Source: JBDKTH01 sp964558295 (GTDB taxonomy: Bacteria; Planctomycetota; Planctomycetia; Pirellulales; Thermoguttaceae). Taken from it: DNA of 5,308 bases. Position 1 is the stretch's first letter, and every line of letters begins with the position of its first letter. Positions 1-5,308 of this stretch are shown here, one piece after another. The notes beneath the pieces are model-generated. The model was not told the DNA's origin and ran no database searches. It was given only the letters and a program-made list of their open reading frames with translations. The translations under genes were made by a program, and so were the position numbers. Where the stretch lies: contig CAZLDQ010000310.1 in NCBI GenBank assembly GCA_964558295.1, forward strand, positions 1 through 5,308. The letters are read 5' to 3'.

Positions 1-5
1 GCACA

Positions 6-33
6 AAGGCCGACGCCCGGAGGCATCGGCCTT
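6..33 (-). terminator. Probable rho-independent terminator downstream of tRNA-fMet
   Basis: An 8-bp perfect inverted repeat (AAGGCCGA / TCGGCCTT) is extended inward by GCC/GGC across one C-A mismatch, closing on a 4-nt loop. Read on the minus strand the stem is followed by TTTGTGC, a short U-rich run. It lies about 45 nt past the 3' end of the tRNA and reads in the same direction, so it most likely ends that transcript. The U tract is short, so some terminator models would score it weakly. A plus-strand role cannot be judged because the window begins here. Confidence 0.6.
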
Positions 34-44
34 GCGTATAACCC

Positions 45-70
45 GACGGTAGCCGGATTTCGCTACCGTC
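45..70 (-). other. Hairpin just 3' of tRNA-fMet
   Basis: A 9-bp perfect inverted repeat (GACGGTAGC / GCTACCGTC) encloses an 8-nt loop. It starts 9 nt after the mature tRNA 3' end on the minus strand. No U-run follows it, so it is not a textbook terminator. It may protect or define the 3' trailer before processing, or act together with the second hairpin at 6-33. Confidence 0.5.
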
Positions 71-78
71 AAAACAAG

Positions 79-152
<74 letters not shown>

Positions 153-196
153 TCATATGAAGATGTCAACCAATGTTGTCCCTCAGTGATAGTGGC

Positions 197-224
197 ATTT
201 TAGCATATCCCTGATAGTTGTCGA
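197..224 (-). promoter_or_regulatory. Sigma-70 type promoter for tRNA-fMet
   Basis: On the minus strand, TCGACA (5 of 6 to the -35 consensus, 219-224) is followed after 16 nt by TAAAAT (5 of 6 to the -10 consensus, 197-202). The -10 is preceded by TGC, an extended -10 arrangement. Transcription would start near position 190, giving a leader of roughly 38 nt before the mature tRNA end at 152, a usual distance for a tRNA gene. Confidence 0.6.
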
Positions 225-437
225 GGGTGCAACCATGATCTTTTCGCGACCATTTGGTTGGGGTAAAGAGGTTGGGAAGGAGGTATTGGCTCATCGAATC
301 CTGAGGGAATGAAAACCGGACTTCGGATGAGGGTTCAGGCACCGCTTCAAGCGTCGTATTCTTCACGACTTGCAGACTCTCAATGACTTTTTTGTTGGCG
401 ATTCTCCTGCTAGCTGGTAGACTCGGGTGTGGTGGGA
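225..437. other. Intergenic stretch without a recognised gene
   Basis: This lies between the divergent tRNA promoter and the promoter region of the toroid-repeat gene. I see no protein gene with a plausible ribosome binding site, no RNA gene and no strong inverted repeat. A 66-codon minus-strand frame covers part of it, but the tRNA promoter lies within that frame and its sequence looks non-coding. Confidence 0.4.
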
Positions 438-443
438 TATAGT
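414..443 (+). promoter_or_regulatory. Candidate promoter of the toroid-repeat gene
   Basis: TATAGT at 438-443 matches the -10 consensus at 5 of 6 positions. The best -35 partner, CTGGTA at 414-419 with an 18-nt spacer, matches only 3 of 6, so promoter strength would depend on the -10 or on an activator. A second weak pair, TTGGCG then TAGACT with a 17-nt spacer, lies just upstream. The leader would be about 85 nt. Confidence 0.3.
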
Positions 444-494
444 TTGTCGGAGCGTTTCTGGCCCGTAATGGCTCCCATTGCGGACTAGTCGCAC

Positions 495-523
495 AGCCCC
501 ATTCGAGGGCTGATCAGAGGAGG
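495..523 (+). promoter_or_regulatory. Leader hairpin and Shine-Dalgarno of the toroid-repeat gene
   Basis: AGGAGG at 518-523 is a full anti-16S match but stands 12 nt from the ATG at 536, wider than the usual 5-9 nt. Just ahead of it, AGCCC (495-499) and GGGCT (507-511) can form a short 5-bp stem with a 7-nt loop. No other in-frame ATG lies between the upstream stop (440-442) and 536, so the SD supports this start despite the spacing. Confidence 0.45.
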
Positions 524-535
524 GCCTTTTCTAGA

Positions 536-2344
536 ATGGCTTCGTCCAATCCCCAACCGCAGTCCGGCCCCCCGCCCGGACGCCCTTTGCCATCACAAGG
601 GTTACCGTTACCTCCAGCACAACCGCTCTCCTCGGGCCAAGTTCAAGGCCTAGCGCAACCTTATCCTTACCCGCAGAATCCTCCATCCCCGCAATATCCA
701 CAAGCTCAGCCGTATCCACAGGGGCCCCTCTATCCCCCAAGCTACCCACAGGCCGCCTCTCTGCAGCCCCCGACCTCTCCTCAAACCCAGGTTCGAGGGA
801 GGCATTCTGAGACGGTTCACTCCGCTGGTGTACGGCCCTTGCTCATTCAGCCAGGTCAGAACGCACCGACAGCGGCCACGGGACAAACGGAGAAGCAAGA
901 AGACGAGAAAGCTGAGGAGGGGGAGTTAACCACCGTTGTTTTGCAGAGCTCACCGCCGTGGTTGGTCAGTGCGGTGATACACATGATGGGACTGATTGTC
1001 TTGGCATTGTGGATGGTTGTCCACGAGGCTCCCAAGAACCGGATTTCCCTGGATGCGGAAATCCTTGCCGAGAAAATCGGCGAACAATTGGAATTCGACA
1101 CTCCCTTGGCAGGCACTGATCCACAAAAGCTCGATGAGCCGATCATCACGCCCGAGGACTTGGCGATGGTTGACAATCCGTTTGCCGCTCCGGCCAAAGT
1201 GGACATCATTCCCGACGGGATCACAGCGACCAGCGATATCAAGGCGAATATTGGTTTTGCTCTTACAGGCCGAGAGGCTGGTTCGAAGAAGGCCTTGCTG
1301 GGGGCCTATGGAGGCACCGCAACGACGGAAGCTTCGGTGCAACTCGGGTTGGAGTGGCTGGCCAAGGTGCAGAAGAAGAATGGTTCTTGGAGTCTTAAGG
1401 GGCCGTATAGCAATGGCGCGGCCGACGACAATCCGCCGGCTGCCACTGCCATGGCCTTGTTGGCCTTCCAGGGGGCCGGCAATACGCATAAGGAGGGCAA
1501 GTTCTCCAAGAACGTTGCCGCGGCCTGGAAATGGCTCTTGGAAGAACAGGATGACGATGGCTGCTTCTTTCACGAAGGTGCCTTTCACCACCGCTTCTAC
1601 ACACAAGGGCAATGCACAATCGCCTTGTGTGAGGTCTATGGGATGAGTCGGGACGAGGCGTTTCGGAAACCGGCCGAATTGGCCATCCGCTATCTCTTGC
1701 GATCCCAAAGCCCCGAAGGCGGATGGCGCTACAGTCCCCAGACGGACAGCGATGTTTCCGTGACCGGTTGGATCGTGATGGCTCTGCAAAGTGCACGCAT
1801 GGCGGGCCTCGAAGTGCCACCAGATACGTTCCGCCGGATCACTCGTTTCCTCGACAAGGTGGCCGTGGACAATGGTTCTCGCTATCCCTACCAGATCGAT
1901 CAGGACGCTACCCTCACGATGACCGCCGAGGCATTACTGTGCCGGCAGTATCTTGGCTGGCCGCGGAACGATGCCCGGTTGCTCGATGGTGTCAACTGGA
2001 TCACGCAGCCGGAAAACCTGATCAATTTCAAGAAGGGACGCAACGTCTACTACTGGTATTACGCGACTCAGGTCTGCCATCATATGGAAGGCGAGTACTG
2101 GAAGAAGTGGAACTCTGTGATGCGGCAGGTTGTCCCCGAGCAACAGGTTAAGTCAGGTCGGGAAGCTGGCAGTTGGGATCCGCTCCGGCCGACACGGGAT
2201 GAGTGGGAAGCCCACGGCGGACGACTCTATGTCACCTGCCTGTCGATTTACATGCTGGAAGTCTATTATCGCCACATGCCGCTCTATTCCAACGTCTTCA
2301 GCGTCATGCCGAGCTTGACGAGTCCCAAGGCGGAGACGCCCTAA
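536..2344 (+). CDS. Membrane-anchored prenyltransferase/squalene-oxidase-repeat protein
   Basis: This 602-residue protein is built in three parts. Residues 1-130 are a disordered tail rich in Pro, Gln and Tyr (YPQ-type repeats at about 43-73), ending in an acidic stretch (about 118-130). Residues 142-162 form one membrane segment. Residues about 260-585 carry alpha-alpha toroid repeats of the terpene-cyclase/prenyltransferase type, with QW-like motifs at about 271-285 (Q..NGSW), 330-345 and 383-397 (Q..EGGW), and a late GSW at 545-547. The class II cyclase DxDD acid motif is absent; the nearest match is D404-S-D-V-S, so triterpene cyclase activity is unlikely. The family is common in planctomycetes and has no established function. 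The membrane segment has a TonB-like S145-x3-H149 pattern, suggesting a cytoplasmic tail and a toroid outside the inner membrane; this is inference. The gene stands alone on its strand and converges on the permease gene. Confidence 0.85.
   Translation: MASSNPQPQSGPPPGRPLPSQGLPLPPAQPLSSGQVQGLAQPYPYPQNPPSPQYPQAQPYPQGPLYPPSYPQAASLQPPTSPQTQVRGRHSETVHSAGVRPLLIQPGQNAPTAATGQTEKQEDEKAEEGELTTVVLQSSPPWLVSAVIHMMGLIVLALWMVVHEAPKNRISLDAEILAEKIGEQLEFDTPLAGTDPQKLDEPIITPEDLAMVDNPFAAPAKVDIIPDGITATSDIKANIGFALTGREAGSKKALLGAYGGTATTEASVQLGLEWLAKVQKKNGSWSLKGPYSNGAADDNPPAATAMALLAFQGAGNTHKEGKFSKNVAAAWKWLLEEQDDDGCFFHEGAFHHRFYTQGQCTIALCEVYGMSRDEAFRKPAELAIRYLLRSQSPEGGWRYSPQTDSDVSVTGWIVMALQSARMAGLEVPPDTFRRITRFLDKVAVDNGSRYPYQIDQDATLTMTAEALLCRQYLGWPRNDARLLDGVNWITQPENLINFKKGRNVYYWYYATQVCHHMEGEYWKKWNSVMRQVVPEQQVKSGREAGSWDPLRPTRDEWEAHGGRLYVTCLSIYMLEVYYRHMPLYSNVFSVMPSLTSPKAETP
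662..754 (+). repeat. YPQ-rich low-complexity coding repeat
   Basis: Codons for residues 43-73 of the toroid-repeat protein encode irregular tandem units around Tyr-Pro-Gln (YPQN, YPQA, YPQG, YPPSYPQA). The units are degenerate at the DNA level (tatccacaa, tatccacag, tacccacag), so this is protein-level low complexity rather than a recent DNA expansion. The wider tail contains a PPP run at residues 12-14. Confidence 0.7.
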
Positions 2345-2347
2345 TCG

Positions 2348-3376
2348 TCACCGGGGAACGGGAATATCACGCCAAGTGAAGACCAGGATGGCCGCCAGAT
2401 AGCTCAGCAGTCCAAGACCCACGAGAGTGCCGCTAAGCCACATCGTCCGTGACCAGGCACCTTCCATCAAGATCAGTTGTTGGGGCTCAAAGGCCGTCAG
2501 GAAAGACAGGTATTTCAGCCAATCACCGGGAGCCCACAGGCGGGCCACCATCTTGAACATCGTTGAGATGATGAACAGCCCGCCTCCCAGCCAGATCGTG
2601 CGCCAGCGGTCGCGGTCCCAACTCGACAAAAACGTGGCAAGACCGGTGAGGCAGAAAGTCATCGCAAAGAGATTGATAACGCCGGGCAAGAACTGCCAAA
2701 TCGAAGCTTCCCGATGCCAGCCAACAGTGAGCAACCCCAGCCACGTACCCAGCCAGACCGACAGAGCCAGGATTCCCGAGCCCAAGGCGGCCACGATCGC
2801 CGGGACAATGATTACCGTATGACGGCGGACTGGTAAGGTGAGCACCAACTCCATGGTCCCGCGGGCGATTTCCCCGCTGACGGCGCTGGAACCACGTCCA
2901 ATTGCCCAGCCAATGCAGATGAGCAGCGTGACTACATCTACATAAATTACACTCGCCCGACCGGCAGGCGTGGCCAGATCGGCCAGCGGAACGCCGACAA
3001 GCGGCTGCACGAAGCCCGGCAGCAGATTCAGAATCGTACGCAAGGGGCCCGCATCGAAGAGACTCGACAGCCAAACGAAGACCCAGGCAAAAGCCACCAA
3101 GAGCATGCAGCTCGTGAGCAATTGATACGAGGATTCGTTGACCGACTTCTTCCAGAGGGCCGAGTTGAAGAGGGTCAGCGTCGGCGACTCAGTCGTCCCT
3201 TTGCGCCGTAGACTCCCTAAGATTTCGCCCCAATCGGCGTCAAGAAATCGGGGCCGCAGCCCTTCCCAGACAGTCATCTTGTGTAGATCCATACCGGGTA
3301 CGTTACTCCAGCCGGGAGATTGTTGCAACGGCTCTTCCACGATGGAGGCGACGGGGGGTTCCTTAGTCCTTTGCAT
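2348..3376 (-). CDS. ABC-2 type transporter permease
   Basis: This 342-residue inner-membrane protein has about six membrane segments: roughly residues 86-106, 142-160, 188-216, 229-250, 260-278 and 313-334. The cytoplasmic stretch after the second segment, SGEIARGTMELVLTLPVRR (167-185), is the typical ABC-2 permease motif (E-x-x-x-G-T-x-E-L-x-L-x-x-P-x-x-R) that contacts the ATPase. The family exports lipids, polysaccharides, drugs or proteins, and the substrate cannot be told here. The chosen ATG overlaps the last 14 nt of the hydrolase gene and has no clear Shine-Dalgarno, consistent with translational coupling. Met29 (3292) or Met34 (3277) are alternative starts, and the first ~28 residues look poorly conserved. 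No ATP-binding partner lies in the window. The stop is 3 nt from the convergent stop of the toroid gene. Confidence 0.85.
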   Translation of the reverse strand: MQRTKEPPVASIVEEPLQQSPGWSNVPGMDLHKMTVWEGLRPRFLDADWGEILGSLRRKGTTESPTLTLFNSALWKKSVNESSYQLLTSCMLLVAFAWVFVWLSSLFDAGPLRTILNLLPGFVQPLVGVPLADLATPAGRASVIYVDVVTLLICIGWAIGRGSSAVSGEIARGTMELVLTLPVRRHTVIIVPAIVAALGSGILALSVWLGTWLGLLTVGWHREASIWQFLPGVINLFAMTFCLTGLATFLSSWDRDRWRTIWLGGGLFIISTMFKMVARLWAPGDWLKYLSFLTAFEPQQLILMEGAWSRTMWLSGTLVGLGLLSYLAAILVFTWRDIPVPR

Positions 3377-4043
3377 GCGGTTTCAGATACTTGAGAAACC
3401 AATCGCGGGCCAGCCTGGAGACCTGCTCCAAGGTACCGGACTCCTCAAACAGGTGTGTGGCCCCGGCAACCACCTCGACCCGATGTTCCGCACGGCGCAG
3501 CATCTCTGCGGCTCGCCGGTTCAACGCCAGCACGGTTTCATCGCACCCACCGACAATCAATAGCGTGGGAGCGTGCACGTCGGGGAGAGCGTTGCCGGCC
3601 AAGTCCGGGCGACCACCACGAGAGACGACGGCCCCCACCAGATCAGGGTGCTCGGCGGCAGCAATCAACGCGGCGGCAGCCCCGGTGCTGGCACCAAACA
3701 GTCCGATCCCCATTCTGGCTGTCTCTTCCCGATGACCAGCCCACTCGACCGCCCCCTCGAGCCGCGTGGCCAGCAGGTTGATATCAAACCGCAACTGCCG
3801 CGTGTGCTCATCGATCCGATGTTCACTGGGGGTGAGCAGATCGAACAGCAGAGTTGCCAGCCCCGCTTCATTGAGCACCTCGGCTACGAATTGGTTGCGG
3901 GGACTGAAACGACTGCTCCCGCTACCATGAGCAAACAGCACGATTCCGGTTGCCTCTTCGGGAACGGCGAGAAAGCCGGGCAAGACAACTGCTGCACTCT
4001 CGACGAGTACATCGTAGACAGCCATAGAACTTCGATCAACCAT
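3363..4043 (-). CDS. Dienelactone-hydrolase-like alpha/beta hydrolase
   Basis: This 226-residue cytoplasmic alpha/beta hydrolase has no signal peptide. Counting from the chosen start, visible elements are the oxyanion-side loop HGSGSSRFSPRN (39-50), nucleophile elbow G-A-S119-T-G, acid D168 in VGGCDETV, and H197 in GATHLFE, a complete Ser-Asp-His triad. The family cleaves esters or lactones; the dienelactone hydrolase enzymes of chlorocatechol breakdown use Cys as nucleophile, so the Ser here argues against that reaction. Start choice: an ATG at 4061 is 18 nt further upstream but has no ribosome site, whereas AAGGAG at 4050-4055 stands 6 nt before the ATG at 4043, so 4043 is preferred. It follows the phosphoribosyltransferase gene by 66 nt. 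In some bacteria the two domains are fused (mycobacterial Rv0571c, as I recall). The substrate is unknown. Confidence 0.88.
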   Translation of the reverse strand: MVDRSSMAVYDVLVESAAVVLPGFLAVPEEATGIVLFAHGSGSSRFSPRNQFVAEVLNEAGLATLLFDLLTPSEHRIDEHTRQLRFDINLLATRLEGAVEWAGHREETARMGIGLFGASTGAAAALIAAAEHPDLVGAVVSRGGRPDLAGNALPDVHAPTLLIVGGCDETVLALNRRAAEMLRRAEHRVEVVAGATHLFEESGTLEQVSRLARDWFLKYLKPHAKD

Positions 4044-4049
4044 AGCCGT

Positions 4050-4055
4050 CTCCTT
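4050..4055 (-). promoter_or_regulatory. Shine-Dalgarno that sets the hydrolase start
   Basis: AAGGAG on the minus strand lies 6 nt before the ATG at 4043 and just inside the longer open frame beginning at 4061. Its spacing is ideal for the inner ATG, and nothing similar precedes the outer one. Confidence 0.65.
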
Positions 4056-4109
4056 TGCCATTCGATCGACACGAAAGTATTGAGCAATTGCAGGAACCGA
4101 TTAGGCAGG

Positions 4110-4775
4110 CTATGTCCGTCCGCTTGCTGCCTGATAGCGTTGATAGGCTCGTTCCAGCAGGTCGCGAACCTCTTCGTCACTGGTTTGGCGGAAGTCCTCG
4201 TACCATTGTCCCACCCCATAAAAGGGAGTAGGGGTTCTGACGGCCACAAACTCGTCGACCTGCGTCTCGAGACGTTCAGCGGTCTGCACGGCGGCGACGG
4301 GAACCGCCACGACCACTCGCAACGGATTCTGACGTTTGACCGACTCCACAGCAGAACACATGCTGGCACCGGTTGCCAGTCCGTCGTCAACCAGGATCAC
4401 ACAGCGGTTCCGCAATTCCAACGCTGGACGGTGGCCGCGATATACTTGCTCGCGACGCCGCAGTTCGTCTTGCTCCCTGGCGATTACCGTCTCAATCATC
4501 TCTCGCGAGATGTCCAAAGCCTGAATCACGTCCTCGTTGAGGACTACGACACCATCGCTGGCGATTGCTCCCATGGCCAACTCTTCCTGCCCTGGTACGC
4601 CAAGTTTGCGGACGATGAACACATCCAACGGCGCACCGAGTGTCGTTGCAACCTGGTAGGCAACCGGTAAACCGCCACGCGGCAAACCCAGAACCAATAG
4701 GTCGTCCCGACCTGCGTAGTGCCAAAGTCGCGCGGCCAACTGACGACCGGCGTCGTTACGGTCTCCAAAGAACAT
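4110..4775 (-). CDS. Type I phosphoribosyltransferase-family protein
   Basis: This 221-residue cytoplasmic protein has a Rossmann-like PRTase fold. Residues 1-16 (MFFGDRNDAGRQLAAR) are the usual opening of this subfamily. LGLPRGGLPVA (29-39) gives the pyrophosphate-binding loop, VRKLGVPGQEELAMGAI (55-71) follows, and the PRPP signature CVILVDDGLATGAS (125-138) has the paired Asp130-Asp131 and the T-G-A loop. FYGVGQWYEDF lies near the C-terminus. The family resembles purine or pyrimidine salvage enzymes, but this subfamily has no assigned base, and a regulatory or stress role is possible. It is the first gene of the cluster, with the hydrolase and permease behind it. The Shine-Dalgarno is weak (AGG about 8 nt before the ATG). 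A sigma-54-like element and an overlapping sigma-70-like pair lie about 80-100 nt upstream. Confidence 0.9.
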   Translation of the reverse strand: MFFGDRNDAGRQLAARLWHYAGRDDLLVLGLPRGGLPVAYQVATTLGAPLDVFIVRKLGVPGQEELAMGAIASDGVVVLNEDVIQALDISREMIETVIAREQDELRRREQVYRGHRPALELRNRCVILVDDGLATGASMCSAVESVKRQNPLRVVVAVPVAAVQTAERLETQVDEFVAVRTPTPFYGVGQWYEDFRQTSDEEVRDLLERAYQRYQAASGRT

Positions 4776-4785
4776 CGGTTGAGCC

Positions 4786-4804
4786 TATTGCAACTGAAGC
4801 AATA
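4786..4804 (-). other. Small inverted repeat in the phosphoribosyltransferase leader
   Basis: TATTGC (4786-4791) and GCAATA (4799-4804) are a perfect 6-bp inverted repeat with a 7-nt loop, ending 10 nt before the start codon on the minus strand. In the mRNA it could form a modest stem just ahead of the weak ribosome site, or act as a protein-binding dyad. No U-run follows, so it is not a terminator. Confidence 0.35.
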
Positions 4805-4843
4805 CGGATTCTTCCAAAGATGCTGCCAATACCACGCTCTTTC

Positions 4844-4872
4844 AGTATTGTTTTGTGCACAGACTGTGCCAA
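4844..4872 (-). promoter_or_regulatory. Promoter region of the cluster: sigma-54-like element overlapping a sigma-70-like pair
   Basis: The minus strand reads TTGGCACAGTCTGTGCA at 4872-4856. It fits the sigma-54 -24/-12 pattern TGGCACG-N4-TTGC with GG and GC at the correct spacing; only the G after GGCAC and one T before GC differ. Transcription would start near 4845, leaving a leader of about 70 nt. The same DNA also reads as TTGGCA (5 of 6 to -35, 4867-4872), 17 nt, then AATACT (4 of 6 to -10, 4844-4849). Which sigma factor is used cannot be decided from sequence alone. Confidence 0.45.
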
Positions 4873-4879
4873 TGTCTGT
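4857..4879. promoter_or_regulatory. Nested inverted repeats over the promoter (possible operator)
   Basis: GCACAG-A-CTGTGC at 4857-4869 is a perfect 6-bp dyad around one central base. A second dyad, ACAGAC (4859-4864) with GTCTGT (4874-4879), spans 9 nt and overlaps the first. Both fall on the predicted promoter element, as a repressor or activator site would. No regulator gene is in the window to match it. Confidence 0.4.
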
Positions 4880-5308
4880 ACCTATTTTGAAGATCGCTGC
4901 CAACTGATACAACGGGGGGGATGGTTTGCCTCTCCTCGAACAGAAGTCTTCTTGTGCGAGACTCCCCATAGCAAAAGGAGAACTTGGTGTCCCGAAGACT
5001 ATGCAAGCCGTAGGCATGCAAGCGAAGGTGGCCATCCTCCAAGAGCATCTTTGGGAGGGCAAGCCCGTCTCCTAGGTCGGCCAACGTTATCAACTCGTCG
5101 TCTTCTAGGGTTGGCAGAAAACGTTCTTCGAAAAAGGCGGCGTGGCCTTCGAGCGGAAGAACAAATGCTCCGAGGAGGCCAAGGACACAAACCGCTCACT
5201 CAGCCAGGCCAAGACTCCGTTTCCCAGTGGACCAAGACAGTCAATTCCATCAAGATGTAGTGTTTCAGCCCAAATGGCACAGCGGCTAAGGTAGGTGACG
5301 GCCTCCTC

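Larger units (their letters stand above)
4842..5308 (-). pseudogene. Possible frameshifted remnant of an unidentified gene
   Basis: Two overlapping minus-strand open frames cover this stretch. One enters from the window edge and runs 67 codons to a TAG at 5105-5107 (EEAVTYLSRCAIWAETLHLD at its beginning). The other is open from 5195 to a TGA at 4842-4844, 117 codons, with no ATG or GTG for its first ~50 codons, and includes protein-like text such as FFEERFLPTLEDDELITLA. They differ by one base of phase, so a single indel within 5105-5195 would join them into one reading frame of about 155 codons. I recognise no family. The last part overlaps the promoter element, so it is unlikely to be coding now. 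The alternative is simple non-coding DNA with chance open frames. Confidence 0.22.

Noticed and set aside
166..366. 66-codon minus-strand frame upstream of the tRNA
   Set aside because: The tRNA promoter lies within it, the frame ends just short of the tRNA, and the peptide shows no motif or plausible secretion signal.
950..1789. Minus-strand open frame of 279 codons inside the toroid-repeat gene
   Set aside because: The opposite strand has clear repeat motifs and family wording; this frame has none and lacks a promoter or ribosome site.
536..2344. Naming the toroid protein a squalene-hopene cyclase
   Set aside because: The DxDD motif is absent, the toroid region is much shorter than the two-domain cyclases, and the membrane anchor with disordered tail is foreign to them.
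3363..4043. Assigning the hydrolase to chlorocatechol degradation as a true dienelactone hydrolase
   Set aside because: The nucleophile is Ser rather than Cys, and no catechol-pathway genes lie nearby.
3573..4670. Plus-strand open frame of 365 codons antisense to the hydrolase and phosphoribosyltransferase
   Set aside because: It lies opposite two genes with complete family motifs, has no ribosome site of note, and its sequence is Ser/Arg/His-rich without any recognisable domain. It is a shadow frame despite its length.
5001..5023. Direct repeat ATGCAAGC at 5001-5008 and 5016-5023
   Set aside because: There are only two 8-bp copies with no further spacing pattern, so this is not an array, an iteron set or an attachment site.
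4640..5260. 206-codon plus-strand frame opposite the phosphoribosyltransferase start and upstream region
   Set aside because: It overlaps the real gene antisense, is very Arg-rich in the manner of shadow frames, and crosses the promoter region.

Overview
The window looks like chromosomal DNA of a planctomycete, probably of the Pirellulales or a relative. The main reason is the 602-residue gene at 536-2344. Its membrane anchor plus prenyltransferase/squalene-oxidase-type repeats, with C-terminal wording such as YYWYYATQ, SGREAGSW and GRLYVTCLSIYMLEVYYRH, matches a family I know mainly from that phylum. Base composition is moderately GC-rich. I see no insertion sequence, CRISPR array, phage gene or other mobile element.

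Layout. (1) Positions 1-224 hold an initiator tRNA-fMet gene on the minus strand (79-152), an extended -10 type promoter upstream of it (197-224), and two hairpins downstream (45-70 and 6-33), the outer one terminator-like. (2) Positions 225-535 are intergenic and lead into the plus-strand gene. (3) Positions 536-2344 encode the toroid-repeat protein. It has a Pro/Gln/Tyr-rich N-terminal tail and one membrane segment that resembles the TonB/TolA signal anchor. (4) Positions 2348-4775 are a compact minus-strand cluster, transcribed as phosphoribosyltransferase, then alpha/beta (dienelactone-type) hydrolase, then ABC-2 permease. The cluster ends 3 nt from the convergent stop of the toroid gene. 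(5) Positions 4776-5308 lack a convincing intact gene. They hold a promoter region with a sigma-54-like element inside an inverted repeat, and two overlapping minus-strand open frames that may be remains of a gene.

How the genes relate. The phosphoribosyltransferase and the hydrolase are separate neighbours here, but in some bacteria the same two domains form a single polypeptide, so a shared task is likely though unknown. The permease start lies inside the end of the hydrolase, which suggests coupled translation. No ATP-binding subunit is present in the window. The most interesting points are the TonB-like S-x3-H anchor on the toroid protein, the sigma-54-like site ahead of the cluster, and an initiator tRNA whose usual three G:C pairs are interrupted by A29:U41.
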